The position numbers were made by a program, and so were the translations under genes. Of a stretch of 64,000 nucleotides of DNA, positions 49,716-58,708 are shown piece after piece (position 1 is the stretch's first letter; each line of letters opens with the position of its first letter). The stretch lies in NCBI GenBank assembly GCA_035998495.1, contig DASYHP010000067.1:62001-126000 (forward strand), given 5' to 3'. Under the pieces are notes generated by a model that saw only the letters and a program-made list of their open reading frames with translations, ran no database searches and was not told the origin of the DNA. The stretch comes from Mesorhizobium_B sp035998495. GTDB lineage: Bacteria > Pseudomonadota > Alphaproteobacteria > Rhizobiales > Rhizobiaceae.

Positions 49716-50829
49716 CGCGGCATTCGCCGCCGAAGCCGAATCGGAGCGCGCCCGCCGGCCGGCCGGCGTCAGCTTCGCGGCGCGGCTGGCCTTCGAGAAC
49801 GTCAGCCACGCCTTCGCGCCGAACGCGCCGGTGCTGCGCGACGTGACGCTTGCGGCCGAGCCGGGCGAGGTGCTCTGCCTGCTCGGCCCTTCCGGCTCGG
49901 GCAAGACGACGCTGTTGCGCATCGCCGCGGGCATCGAGGCGCAGACCTCCGGCCGGGTTCTGCTCAACGACCGCGAGGTGGCCGGTCCCGGCGTGTTCCT
50001 GCCGCCCGAGGCGCGCTCGATCGGCCTGGTGTTCCAGGATTTCGCGCTGTTTCCCCATCTGACGATCCTGGAGAATGTCCGCTTCGGGCTCACGCGGCTG
50101 TCGCGCGAGGAGGGCCGGCGCGAAGCCGCTATCGCGCTCGGGCGCGTCGGCCTGTCGCGCTATGCGGACGCTTATCCGCATGTGCTCTCGGGCGGCGAGC
50201 AGCAGCGCGTGGCGCTCGCCCGCGCCATCGCCCCGCGGCCCGCCGTGATCTTGATGGACGAGCCGTTCTCCGGCCTCGACTCGCGGCTGAAGGACTCGGT
50301 GCGCGCGGAAACCCTCGACATGCTCCGGCAGAGCCGCGCCACGGCCGTGGTCGTCACCCATGACGCGGAAGAAGCCATGCGGCTCGGCGACCGCATCGCG
50401 CTGTTGCGCGACGGCCGGCTGGTGCAGGCGGGCAGGGCGCAGGACCTTTATCTCCGGCCCGCCGACCTGTTCGTGGCGGGCTTCTTCTCTGAGCTCAACG
50501 TGTTTCACGGCCGCGTCCAGAACGGGGCCGTGGACACGCCCGTGGGCCGCGTGCCCGCGGCCGCGCTGGCCGAGGGAACCCGCGCGACGGTCGCGGTCCG
50601 CTTGGCAGGCTTTCGCGTGAGCGCTGAGGGCGGAGAGATCGAGGCGCGCGTCCTGTCCCGCCGTTATTTGGGCGTAGTCGAGTTGTTTGATCTCGCCGTT
50701 CCCGGTTCCGACGCGCCTATCCGGGCGCGTGTGCGCTGCGGCTCTTTGCCCGAGGGCGCGCGGGACATCTGGCTCAGCTTGCGGGAAAGTGACGTGCTAG
50801 TGTTTGAAAGTCGGGCCGAGAACGAATAG
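49708..50829 (+). CDS. ABC transporter ATPase (CysA/FbpC type) without its permease
   Basis: A 373-residue nucleotide-binding subunit. Walker A GPSGSGKT (60-67), Q-loop Q110, signature LSGGEQQ (160-166), Walker B ILMDEP (181-186) and the H-loop in VVTHDAEEAM are intact. The C-terminal 130 residues resemble a regulatory TOBE domain. The type imports iron, sulfate, polyamines or sugars. No permease or binding protein gene is nearby; it sits between scpB and tatA with overlaps or short gaps. The partner must be encoded elsewhere. Confidence 0.9.
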   Translation: MSDAAFAAEAESERARRPAGVSFAARLAFENVSHAFAPNAPVLRDVTLAAEPGEVLCLLGPSGSGKTTLLRIAAGIEAQTSGRVLLNDREVAGPGVFLPPEARSIGLVFQDFALFPHLTILENVRFGLTRLSREEGRREAAIALGRVGLSRYADAYPHVLSGGEQQRVALARAIAPRPAVILMDEPFSGLDSRLKDSVRAETLDMLRQSRATAVVVTHDAEEAMRLGDRIALLRDGRLVQAGRAQDLYLRPADLFVAGFFSELNVFHGRVQNGAVDTPVGRVPAAALAEGTRATVAVRLAGFRVSAEGGEIEARVLSRRYLGVVELFDLAVPGSDAPIRARVRCGSLPEGARDIWLSLRESDVLVFESRAENE

Positions 50830-50864
50830 ATGGAACCCGACAAGACTTTCCCGGAGGAGAACTG

Positions 50865-51089
50865 ATGGGCTCTTTTTCAATCTGGCATTGGCTGATCGTC
50901 CTGGTCGTCGTGCTGCTTCTTTTCGGCCGCGGCAAGATTCCCGAGCTGATGGGCGACATGGCCAAGGGCATCAAGAGCTTCAAGCGCGGCATGGCCGACG
51001 ATGAGGCGACAGTGAAAAGCGAGACCCGCACCGTCGAGCACCACGCCGACGGCACTGTGGTTCACAAGGACAGCGTGTCCAACACGTGA
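50865..51089 (+). CDS. tatA: Twin-arginine translocase subunit TatA
   Basis: A 74-residue inner-membrane protein: short N-terminal helix (WHWLIVLVVVLLLFGRGKIP), hinge, amphipathic helix ELMGDMAKGIKSFKRGM and acidic tail. It forms the variable pore of the Tat system, which exports folded proteins. A strong GGAGGAG ribosome site precedes ATG 50865. It is followed by tatB and tatC in the usual order. Confidence 0.97.
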   Translation: MGSFSIWHWLIVLVVVLLLFGRGKIPELMGDMAKGIKSFKRGMADDEATVKSETRTVEHHADGTVVHKDSVSNT

Positions 51090-51121
51090 TCCGTCCTCAG
51101 CGCCTCGCCGGATAGGCTGCC

Positions 51122-51661
51122 ATGCTCGACATTGGCTGGACGGAGATGCTGGTGATCGCGGTCGTGATGATCGTGGTCGTCGGCCCCAAGGATCTGCCCG
51201 GGATGCTGCGCACCTTCGGGCGGACCACGGCGAAGCTTCGCGTCATGGCGGGCGACTTCCGCAAGCAGTTCGACGAGGCGCTGAAGGAAGCTGAGCTGGA
51301 CGAGGTGAAGAAGTCGGTGGACGGCTTGCGCTCGCTCAATCCGACCACCGAGATCCGCAAGCAGTTGAACCCCTTCGAGAAGGCGGCGGCCGACGTGCGG
51401 GCGGGCCTCGAGACGGCGATGAAGCCCAAGCCCTCCACGGCGGCCCAGGCCGCTTCGCCGGTTGCGCAGCCGGCCGAGCCGCTCAAGAACGGCGCGGTGG
51501 CGTCGAGCACTCTGGCCGAACCTGCCGCGGGCGCGGAATCGCCTGCTGCTGCCCCTTCCGCTGAGTCGGCCGCGGCGGTCGAGCCTGCGCCTCCGACCGC
51601 TGATCCGCAGCCGGCAGCCGATCCGGCCGCTTCTCATCCCGCACCGAGAACGCTCCAGTGA
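51122..51661 (+). CDS. tatB: Twin-arginine translocase subunit TatB
   Basis: A 179-residue protein with an N-terminal membrane helix (LDIGWTEMLVIAVVMIVVVG), the amphipathic helix DLPGMLRTFGRTTAKLRVMA, and a long alanine/proline-rich C-terminal tail. It receives signal peptides together with TatC. The stop overlaps the GTG of tatC by four bases. The tail is longer than in E. coli TatB, as is common in alphaproteobacteria. Confidence 0.96.
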   Translation: MLDIGWTEMLVIAVVMIVVVGPKDLPGMLRTFGRTTAKLRVMAGDFRKQFDEALKEAELDEVKKSVDGLRSLNPTTEIRKQLNPFEKAAADVRAGLETAMKPKPSTAAQAASPVAQPAEPLKNGAVASSTLAEPAAGAESPAAAPSAESAAAVEPAPPTADPQPAADPAASHPAPRTLQ

Positions 51662-52491
51662 GCACGGCCGAACCGGACGACATCGACAAGAGCTCGGCGC
51701 CGCTGATCGAGCACTTGATCGAGCTGCGAACGCGCCTGATTTGGGCGATCGGCGGCTTCTTCGTGGCCTTTCTCGTCTGCTTCTTCTTCGCCAAGGAGCT
51801 CTTCAACCTGCTGGTCATCCCCTTTAAATGGGCGGTGAGCTGGGCCGGCATGAATGACGGGCAGGTGGAGCTGATCTACACCGCGCCCCAGGAATTCTTC
51901 TTCACGCAGATCAAGCTCGCCATGTTCGGCGGCTTGGTGATCGCCTTCCCGCTGATCGCCACGCAGATCTACAAGTTCGTCGCGCCGGGCCTCTACAGGA
52001 ACGAGAGGGGCGCCTTCCTGCCCTTCCTGATCGCCTCGCCGCTGCTCTTCCTCCTGGGCGCGGCGCTGGTCTATTTCTTCTTCACCCCCATGGTGATGTG
52101 GTTCTTCCTCGCCATGCAGCAGGTGGGGCCGGGCACGGACATCCAGATCGCGCTCCTGCCGCGCGTGTCGGAATATCTCAGCCTCATCATGACGCTGATC
52201 TTCGCCTTCGGCCTCGTGTTCCAGTTGCCGGTCGTGACCTCGCTGATGGCGAGGGTCGAGCTGCTCTCGTCGCAGGGCCTCAAGGACAAGCGTAAATACG
52301 CCATCGTCATCGCCTTCGTGGTGGCGGCGATCCTCACCCCGCCCGATCCCGTCAGCCAGATCGGCCTTGCGGTGCCCACGATCATTCTCTACGAGGTCTC
52401 GATCTGGGCCGCCCGGATGATCGAGCGCAAACGCGAGGAAGAGCGGCTGGCGCGGGAACTCGCCGAAAGCCAGTCGGCGCCCGCCGAGTAG
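51658..52491 (+). CDS. tatC: Twin-arginine translocase subunit TatC
   Basis: A 277-residue inner-membrane protein with six membrane spans. The N-terminal signature PLIEHLIELRTRLIWAIGGF and the FFTQIKLAMFGGLVIAFPLI region recognise the twin-arginine signal. It starts at GTG 51658. It completes the tatABC operon; the Tat-signal protein in the integrated element is a possible client. Confidence 0.97.
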   Translation: MSTAEPDDIDKSSAPLIEHLIELRTRLIWAIGGFFVAFLVCFFFAKELFNLLVIPFKWAVSWAGMNDGQVELIYTAPQEFFFTQIKLAMFGGLVIAFPLIATQIYKFVAPGLYRNERGAFLPFLIASPLLFLLGAALVYFFFTPMVMWFFLAMQQVGPGTDIQIALLPRVSEYLSLIMTLIFAFGLVFQLPVVTSLMARVELLSSQGLKDKRKYAIVIAFVVAAILTPPDPVSQIGLAVPTIILYEVSIWAARMIERKREEERLARELAESQSAPAE

Positions 52492-52581
52492 GCCATCCGC
52501 CTCCGGGGCCGAATTGCCGGCCCGGCGCGCCGATCGTCCAGGCATGCTCACCGTTCTGCCGGGGACAGCGGACGCCTTTTC

Positions 52582-54105
52582 ATGCACGACATCAAATGGA
52601 TTCGCGAAAACCCCGAAGCTTTCGTGGAAGGGCTGGCCTCCCGCGGCGGGGGCAAGGACGCCGCGGAAGCCGAACTGGAAAAGCTGATCCGGCTCGACGA
52701 GGCGCGGCGCACGCACCTCACCACGCTTCAGGAAAAGCAGGAGCGCCGCAACGCCGCCTCGCGTGAGATCGGCAACGCGGTGCGCAAGGGGGATACTGAT
52801 ACCTCCGAGCGCCTCAAAGCCGAGGTGGCCGAGATCAAGAGCTTCATCCAGAACGGCGAGGCCGAGGAGCGCCGGCTGGACGAGGACTTGCGCGCCGCAC
52901 TCGCCGTCATCCCCAACCTGCCGCTGCCCGACGTGCCCGTGGGCAAGGACGAGCACGACAATGTGGAGGTCCGCCGCTGGGGCGGCGAGCTGATCGAAGC
53001 GCGCCAACCGAACATGCCCAACAAGCCCAAGGAGCATTGGGAGCTGGGCGAAGCGCTCGGCCTGATGGATTTCGAGCGCGCGGCGAAACTGTCGGGCGCG
53101 CGCTTCACGGTGCTGAAAGATGCCTTGGCGCGGCTTGAACGCGCGCTGGGGCAGTTCATGCTCGATCTGCACACGACCGAGCACGGTTATACCGAGGTGC
53201 AGCCGCCGCTCTTGGTGCGCAACGAAGCGATGTTCGGAACAGGTCAGTTGCCAAAGTTTGAGGCTGACTTATTCCCAACGAGCCGGCAGACCGACATGAT
53301 GAGTTTTTCAGAGCTGCGGTCGGCCATCATCGAAGGTGCGCTGAAGCGATTGCCTGATATGATTGCAGCTCATCGATCGGACACTGGTCAAGAGATTACT
53401 GCGGCTGACTTCGCTGGGCGCCTTTTGCGCACGGCTACGGCATCTATGCCGGACGCCGAGAATGCCTATGAACAAGCGCGTCGCGAAGCCGCGCGTCTGT
53501 GGCTCATCCCCACCGCCGAAGTGCCTCTCACCAACCTTGTGCGCGAGGAGATCACCGAATCTGAAACGTTGCCGCTGCGTTTCACGGCGCTGACGCCTTG
53601 CTTCCGCTCGGAAGCCGGGTCGGCGGGGCGCGATACGCGCGGCATGCTGCGCCAGCACCAGTTCGATAAGGTGGAACTCGTCTCCATCACCGATCAGGAG
53701 ACTTCCCTCGCCGAGCACGAGCGCATGACGGCCTGCGCCGAAGAAGTGCTGAAGCGCCTTAGCCTGCCCTACCGCACGGTCGTGCTCTGCACCGGCGACA
53801 TGGGGTTCGGCGCGCGCAAGACCTACGACATCGAGGTCTGGCTGCCCGGCCAGAATGCGTTTCGCGAAATCTCGTCCTGCTCTGTCTGCGGCGACTTCCA
53901 GGCCCGCCGCATGGACGCGCGCACCAAGGGCAGAGGCGAGAAGCAGACTCGCTTCGTCCACACCTTGAACGGCTCCGGCGTGGCCGTGGGCCGCGCGCTG
54001 ATCGCCGTCATGGAGAACTACCAGGACAAAGACGGCGGAATAACCATTCCTGAAGCCCTCCGGCCCTATATGAGCGGGCTGAGCCGGATCGAGGCGCGGG
54101 GCTGA
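52582..54105 (+). CDS. serS: Seryl-tRNA synthetase with a 75-residue insertion
   Basis: A 507-residue class II synthetase, about 80 residues longer than the usual 425-430. The N-terminal coiled-coil arm (20-120) binds tRNA-Ser. The catalytic core has the family motifs GTGQLPKF, LIPTAEVPLTNLV, FRSEAGSAGRDTRGMLRQHQF and SCSVCGDFQARR with GSGVAVGRALIAVMENYQ. Residues 232-305 (about bases 53275-53496) interrupt the sequence between LPKFEADLF and WLIPTAEV. This part is visibly poorer in GC than the gene around it. The frame is open, so the enzyme is probably functional. Confidence 0.95.
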   Translation: MHDIKWIRENPEAFVEGLASRGGGKDAAEAELEKLIRLDEARRTHLTTLQEKQERRNAASREIGNAVRKGDTDTSERLKAEVAEIKSFIQNGEAEERRLDEDLRAALAVIPNLPLPDVPVGKDEHDNVEVRRWGGELIEARQPNMPNKPKEHWELGEALGLMDFERAAKLSGARFTVLKDALARLERALGQFMLDLHTTEHGYTEVQPPLLVRNEAMFGTGQLPKFEADLFPTSRQTDMMSFSELRSAIIEGALKRLPDMIAAHRSDTGQEITAADFAGRLLRTATASMPDAENAYEQARREAARLWLIPTAEVPLTNLVREEITESETLPLRFTALTPCFRSEAGSAGRDTRGMLRQHQFDKVELVSITDQETSLAEHERMTACAEEVLKRLSLPYRTVVLCTGDMGFGARKTYDIEVWLPGQNAFREISSCSVCGDFQARRMDARTKGRGEKQTRFVHTLNGSGVAVGRALIAVMENYQDKDGGITIPEALRPYMSGLSRIEARG

Positions 54106-54410
54106 AAGCACCAGGAGGTGACGTGCGGCAGGGCGGAAGGCGGGCCGAACTTGGCGCCTCTCCTTCTCCCCTTGTGGGAGAAGGTGGCTGGGCCGAAGCG
54201 AAGCGAAAGCACAGCCGGATGAGGGGTGCTGGACGGAGTGAGCGGCTGGTCGGTTCGGCGCTGATCAGCGTTTCGCTTCTGCAGTGTCGCAATCCTTCCA
54301 GCACCCCTCATCCGCCTTCGCTCCGCTCAGGCACCTTCTCCCACAAGGGGAGAAGGGGGCGCCAAGCTGGACAACGCCGCGCCTCGCTCCCTCAACAAAG
54401 GCCCTGAACC
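54106..54410. other. 305-base spacer filled by a palindromic repeat
   Basis: Most of the spacer is the long inverted repeat at 54151-54365. No gene is seen. surE starts directly after it. Confidence 0.7.
54151..54365. repeat. Long palindromic intergenic repeat (Hyphomicrobiales type)
   Basis: Two arms, 54151-54232 and about 54299-54365, are inverted copies sharing TTGGCGCC, CCTTCTCCCCTTGTGGGAGA and GGATGAGGGGTGCT words. Each arm contains a smaller palindrome (CTCCCCTTGTGGGAG). Elements with this core are scattered between genes in many Hyphomicrobiales. A full-length transcript would fold into a long hairpin between serS and surE. Confidence 0.85.
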
Positions 54411-55169
54411 TTGCGCATTCTCCTGACCAATGACGACGGCATTCACGCCGAGGGCCTCGAAGCGCTGGAGCGCATCGCGCGCCAACTGTCCGACGAGGTG
54501 TGGATCGTCGCGCCCGAGACCGACCAGTCCGGCTTCGCCCATTCGCTCTCGCTGTCCAACCCGCTTCGGCTCCGCAAGCTCGGCGACAAGCGCTACGCGC
54601 TGCGCGGCACGCCGACCGATTGCGTCATCATGGCCGTGCGCCAGCTCATGCCGGAGCCGCCCGACCTGATCCTGTCCGGCGTCAACTCCGGCACCAACGT
54701 GGCCGACGACGTGAGCTATTCCGGCACGGTCGCCGGCGCCATTGAAGGCACCATGCTCGACATCCGCTCGATCGCGCTGAGCCAGGCCTACAACTTCGCC
54801 GACGAGGAGCGCCTTGTGCCTTACGAGGTGGCGGAGGCGCACGGGCCGGCGCTGCTCAAGCGCATCCTCGACGTGCCGCACGAGCCCGGCATCCTCGTCA
54901 ATGTCAACTTCCCGAACTGCCGGCCCGAGGCGGTGCGCGGCGTGCAGGTCACGAGCCAGGGCCGCATGGCGCACGGGCTCTGGGCCGAGGAGCGCCGCGA
55001 CGGGCGCGGCTTCCCCTATTACTGGCTGCGCTTCAGCCGCGAGGAGGCCGAAGCGGAAGCCGGCACCGACCTTCACGCCGTGCGCGAGGGCTATGTCTCG
55101 GTGACGCCGCTGCAGCTCGACATGACCGCACACGGCGTCAAGCAGCGGCTGGAGCACGCGCTGCGATGA
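54411..55169 (+). CDS. surE: 5'/3'-nucleotidase SurE
   Basis: A 252-residue metal-dependent phosphatase that acts on nucleoside monophosphates and is linked to stationary-phase survival. Family motifs: MRILLTNDDGIHAEGLEAL at the start, VAPETDQSGFAHSLSL and LSGVNSGTNVADDVSYSGTV. The start is TTG 54411, after the palindromic repeat. The stop overlaps the pcm start by four bases; surE-pcm pairing is widely conserved. Confidence 0.95.
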   Translation: MRILLTNDDGIHAEGLEALERIARQLSDEVWIVAPETDQSGFAHSLSLSNPLRLRKLGDKRYALRGTPTDCVIMAVRQLMPEPPDLILSGVNSGTNVADDVSYSGTVAGAIEGTMLDIRSIALSQAYNFADEERLVPYEVAEAHGPALLKRILDVPHEPGILVNVNFPNCRPEAVRGVQVTSQGRMAHGLWAEERRDGRGFPYYWLRFSREEAEAEAGTDLHAVREGYVSVTPLQLDMTAHGVKQRLEHALR

Positions 55170-55822
55170 CGGATGCCGGCGCTGACCGGGAGGGCTTCGC
55201 GGCCTTCCTGCTGCGGCTGAGAGGGCGAGGGCTGACGCCCAAGAACCTGGTGGCGGCGTTCGAGGCGACGCCGCGGCGCGCCTTCGTGCCCCACGCCTTT
55301 CAGAACATCGCCTGGACGGACCGCATGCTGCCCATCGACTGCGGCGAGGCCGTGGAAGGCGTGGACCTGCAGGCCCAGGTGATCGCCGCGCTGAACCTGG
55401 AGCCCGGCCACCGCGTGCTCGAAGTGGGCACGGGCACGGGCTACAGCGCGGCCGTGATGTCCCGGCTGGCCGCGCGCGTCTTGACGCTGGAGCGCTGGAA
55501 GAGGCTCGCCGACGCCGCCGGCGCCCGCATGGAGGCGCTCGGCGTCAACAATGTCGTGGTGCGCCATGCCGATGGCGGCAATGGCGCGGGCTCGAACGAG
55601 GGGCCGTTCGACCGCATCGTGGTGTGGGGCGCGTTCGACAGCCTGCCGCGAGCCTTCGTGGACCAGCTCGCCAGCGGCGGCGTGATGATCGCGCCGGTCG
55701 GCGGGGGCGAGGGCGAGCAGGATCTGGCGCGGCTGACCAAGCTCGGCAGCCGCTTCGAGCGCGAAGAGATCGGCAAGGCGCGCTTCCAGCCGCTGCTGCG
55801 CAACGTTTCGCAGGTGCTGTAG
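55166..55822 (+). CDS. pcm: Protein-L-isoaspartate O-methyltransferase
   Basis: A 218-residue enzyme that methylates isoaspartyl residues to start repair of damaged proteins. SAM motif I is VLEVGTGTGYSAAVMSRLA, with RAFVPHAFQNIAWTDRMLPI upstream. Coupled to surE. It is the canonical copy; a divergent paralogue lies at 28.1 kb upstream of tolC. Confidence 0.94.
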   Translation: MTDAGADREGFAAFLLRLRGRGLTPKNLVAAFEATPRRAFVPHAFQNIAWTDRMLPIDCGEAVEGVDLQAQVIAALNLEPGHRVLEVGTGTGYSAAVMSRLAARVLTLERWKRLADAAGARMEALGVNNVVVRHADGGNGAGSNEGPFDRIVVWGAFDSLPRAFVDQLASGGVMIAPVGGGEGEQDLARLTKLGSRFEREEIGKARFQPLLRNVSQVL

Positions 55823-55992
55823 CCGCTTCGGTGTTCTCCCCGCTCACGGGAAAGGAGCAGCGCCAAGTTTGCGGGCGTACGAACCCGGCATAGGCTGTTG
55901 CCGGCAAGCCACACAAATCGCCGGACACTTAACCCGCCAGTAAGATTAACGCGGTTTAATCGCGCTCAATCCTCGAGTGTGCGGGACAACAC

Positions 55993-57156
55993 ATGCGGTT
56001 CAGTGTTTTGCGGCGTAACGGACGGCTTCTGGCGCGGGGCGCGGCCGTGATTCTGGTGTGCGGGGCGGCGGCCGGCTGCTCGTCGAGCGCGTCGCGCTTC
56101 GGCGGCCTCGACGACATGTTCACGGCGTCGACGCCGAAGGCGGAGAGCACCCAGGCCGCGCCGCTCGCCTCGGCGCCAGCCGGCAGTGTGAGCCGCTCCT
56201 CCCTGGAGCCCGCGCCGCAAGCCGCGCCTGTGGCCCGCAACGAGCTTCCCGCGCCGTCGGCCGAGCCCGTGCAGCCCGCGCCTGCGCCGCGCAAGCTCGC
56301 CGCCGGAGAGGGCGTCGCGGTCCAGTCCGGCGACACGATCTACGGGCTCGCGCGCCGCCATGGCGTGCCGCCGGAGCAGATCATGGCGGCCAACGGGCTC
56401 AATGCTTCGAGCAGCCTGAAGATCGGCCAGCGCCTCGTCATCCCCGGCGTGGACGCCAAGAGCGTCGCCACGGCCAAGCCGCCAAAGGCGGAGAAGAAAC
56501 AGGTCGCCGCCGCGCCCGTGCCCAAGCCGACCGCAAGCCCGGCGCCGCAAGTCGCGGCCGCGGCGCCTGAGCCGAACGCCGCGCCCAAGGCGGGCCGGAT
56601 CGCCGGCACGCCGCCGCAGACGCTCGACCAGCAGGCGCAGGCCGCCGCCCCCGCGCCGGCCGTCGATCCCACCCGGACCAGCGCCGCCCCCGCGCAGCCC
56701 GCCCCGGCGGCTCCGGCCAAGGCCACGGCCGAGGTGCTCGAGGAAAGCCAGGACGTCGCGGCGCTCGCGCCCGAGGACTCCGGCATCGGCAAGATGCGCT
56801 GGCCGGTGCGCGGCAAGGTCGTTTCAAATTTCGGCTCGTCGGGCGGCAAGGCGAGCGACGGCATCGACATCGCCGTGCCCGCGGGCACGGCCGTGAAGGC
56901 GGCCGAGAACGGCGTGGTGATCTATGCCGGCGACGGGCTCAAGGAGTTCGGCAACACGGTGCTCGTGCGCCATGAGGACGGGCTCGTGACCGTCTATGGC
57001 CATGCGAGCGAGCTCAAGGTTGCACGCGGCGAAAAGGTCAAGCGCGGCCAGGAGATCGCGACGTCCGGCATGACCGGCAACGCCGGCACGCCGAAGCTGC
57101 ATTTCGAGGTCCGCAAGAACTCCGCGCCGGTCGATCCCAAGCAGTATCTGGAGTAG
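55993..57156 (+). CDS. nlpD: NlpD-like LysM/M23 lipoprotein
   Basis: A 387-residue outer-membrane-type lipoprotein. The signal (LARGAAVILVCGAAAGC) ends in a lipobox-like AAGC. A LysM peptidoglycan-binding domain lies at about 105-150 (VQSGDTIYGLARRHGVPPEQ, INGLNASSSLKIGQ-type), then a proline/alanine-rich linker and an M23 domain from about 270 (VVSNFGSSGGKASDGIDIAV; TPKLHFEVRKNSAPVDP). NlpD proteins activate cell-separation amidases. HxxxD is replaced by DGIDI (no first histidine visible), as in non-catalytic NlpD/EnvC activators. TTAA words at 55946 and 55956 upstream could be a CtrA-like site. Confidence 0.88.
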   Translation: MRFSVLRRNGRLLARGAAVILVCGAAAGCSSSASRFGGLDDMFTASTPKAESTQAAPLASAPAGSVSRSSLEPAPQAAPVARNELPAPSAEPVQPAPAPRKLAAGEGVAVQSGDTIYGLARRHGVPPEQIMAANGLNASSSLKIGQRLVIPGVDAKSVATAKPPKAEKKQVAAAPVPKPTASPAPQVAAAAPEPNAAPKAGRIAGTPPQTLDQQAQAAAPAPAVDPTRTSAAPAQPAPAAPAKATAEVLEESQDVAALAPEDSGIGKMRWPVRGKVVSNFGSSGGKASDGIDIAVPAGTAVKAAENGVVIYAGDGLKEFGNTVLVRHEDGLVTVYGHASELKVARGEKVKRGQEIATSGMTGNAGTPKLHFEVRKNSAPVDPKQYLE

Positions 57157-57169
57157 GCGCCGGCCGCAG

Positions 57170-57312
57170 CCCCTCACCGTCTCGGCGCGTTCCGCGCCGA
57201 TCCACCTCTCCCCTGTGGGGAGAGGAACCGCGGCCGTGGCCTCGCGCCTTTCCTCTCCCCACAGGGGAGAGGTGCCGACCCGCAGCGCAAGCGAAGGAGA
57301 GGCGGTGAGGGG
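57170..57312. repeat. Palindromic intergenic repeat, second long copy
   Basis: Outer arms CCCCTCACCG (57170) and CGGTGAGGGG (57303) flank an inverted pair at 57204-57227 and 57250-57273 built around CTCTCCCCTGTGGGGAGAG. It lies between the convergent nlpD and DUF815 genes. The core is related to the element near 54.2 kb but not identical. Confidence 0.8.
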
Positions 57313-57359
57313 CGAAGCGGCCGCGACCGTAGGGCGATGCTGACCGCTTGCACCGTCGC

Positions 57360-58232
57360 TCAGTCTCGTAACGACTTCCCCAATCGACCCGCCAGGTCCT
57401 GCGTGAACTGCCAAGCCACGCGGCCCGAACGGCTTCCGCGCGTGGTCGCCCATTCCAGGGCTTCCGCGCGCAGCCGCTCGGGCTCGATCGCCAGGCCGTG
57501 GTGGCGCGCATAGCCCGCCACCATTTCGAGAAAGTCGTCCTGGCTGCATTTGTGGAAGCCGAGCCACAGGCCGAAGCGGTCCGACAGCGACACCTTCTCC
57601 TCCACGGCTTCCGACGGGTTGATGGCCGTGGAGCGCTCGTTCTCGATCATGTCGCGCGGCAACAGGTGCCGCCGGTTCGAGGTGGCGTAGAGCACGACGT
57701 TCTCCGGCCTGCCCTCGACGCCGCCTTCCAGCGCCGCCTTGAGTGACTTGTAGGACGTGTCGTCCGCATCGAAGGAGAGGTCGTCGCAGAACAGGATCGC
57801 CCGCACGGGCGCGGCCTGCAACGGCGCCATCAGCCGGGGCAGGGTGGCGATGTCCTCGCGGTGGATCTCGACGAGCTTGAGCCTCGCCGAGGGGCAAGCG
57901 TCGGCCGCCTCCTTGTGCGCGGCCTTGACCAGCGACGATTTGCCCATGCCGCGCGCGCCCCACAGCAGCACGTTGTTGGCCGGCAGGCCGCGGGCGAAGC
58001 GGTGCGTGTTGTCGATGAGGATGTCGCGCACGCGGTCCACGCCGCGGATCAAGCCGATCTCCACCCGGTTCACGCGGCTGACCGGCTGGAGCGCCCCCTG
58101 TTCGGCCTGCCAGATGAAGCAATCGGCGGCGTCCCAGTCTGTCGGGCCGGCCGGCGGGGGCGCGGCGCGTTCAAGCGCGTCGGCGATGCGTTCCATGCGA
58201 GCGAGCAAGGCGGTGAGCGTGTCGGATGTCAT
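57360..58232 (-). CDS. DUF815-family AAA+ ATPase
   Basis: A 290-residue ATP-binding protein. Walker A is WGARGMGKSSLVKAA, Walker B ILFCDDLSFDADDTS, and the sensor-like NVVLYATSNRRHLLPRDM follows; this arrangement is the DUF815 family found next to yajC-secDF in Hyphomicrobiales. The cellular role is unknown; a chaperone or remodelling function is likely from the fold. It is transcribed away from yajC with about 130 bases between them. Confidence 0.88.
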   Translation of the reverse strand: MTSDTLTALLARMERIADALERAAPPPAGPTDWDAADCFIWQAEQGALQPVSRVNRVEIGLIRGVDRVRDILIDNTHRFARGLPANNVLLWGARGMGKSSLVKAAHKEAADACPSARLKLVEIHREDIATLPRLMAPLQAAPVRAILFCDDLSFDADDTSYKSLKAALEGGVEGRPENVVLYATSNRRHLLPRDMIENERSTAINPSEAVEEKVSLSDRFGLWLGFHKCSQDDFLEMVAGYARHHGLAIEPERLRAEALEWATTRGSRSGRVAWQFTQDLAGRLGKSLRD

Positions 58233-58360
58233 GGCGCGTGTGTAGCCGTGGACGGCGGCCCGGCAAAGGGGCGCTTCGGTTGCATTGAGGGGGCGACTGA
58301 CTATATTCCGGCCACTTTTCCAGGGGCGCGAGCGGCGCGCCCCAACCCTGGAGCGCTTTC

Positions 58361-58696
58361 ATGTTCGTGACGCCGGCCTACGCTCAAGCTGCGGGCGCAG
58401 CGCCTGATATGCTCATCAGCATCCTGCCCTTTGTCCTGATCTTCGTGATCATGTACTTCCTGATCATCCGGCCGCAGCGCACCCAACTCAAGAAGCGCCA
58501 GGAGATGCTCTCGGCGATCCGCCGCGGCGACACGGTGGTCACGGGCGGCGGGCTGGTCGGCAAGGTCACGAAGGTGATCAACGACAACGAGCTCGAGGTC
58601 GATCTCGGCGGCATGAAGGTGACGGCGCTGCGCGGCACGATCGCCGACGTGCGCGTCAAGGGTGAGCCGGTGGCCAACCAGAACGCCGCGAAATAA
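58361..58696 (+). CDS. yajC: Preprotein translocase subunit YajC
   Basis: A 111-residue protein with one membrane span (MLISILPFVLIFVIMYFLII) and the family motif RPQRTQLKKRQEMLSAIRRG. It joins SecDF in the translocase holocomplex. secDF follows after 45 bases that contain a 20-base perfect palindrome. Confidence 0.96.
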   Translation: MFVTPAYAQAAGAAPDMLISILPFVLIFVIMYFLIIRPQRTQLKKRQEMLSAIRRGDTVVTGGGLVGKVTKVINDNELEVDLGGMKVTALRGTIADVRVKGEPVANQNAAK

Positions 58697-58708
58697 CCTA
58701 TTTTATGG

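Noticed and set aside
53275..53496. An intein in serS
   Set aside because: Too short, with no Cys/Ser nucleophile plus His-Asn ending and no splicing blocks; it reads as a plain in-frame insertion.
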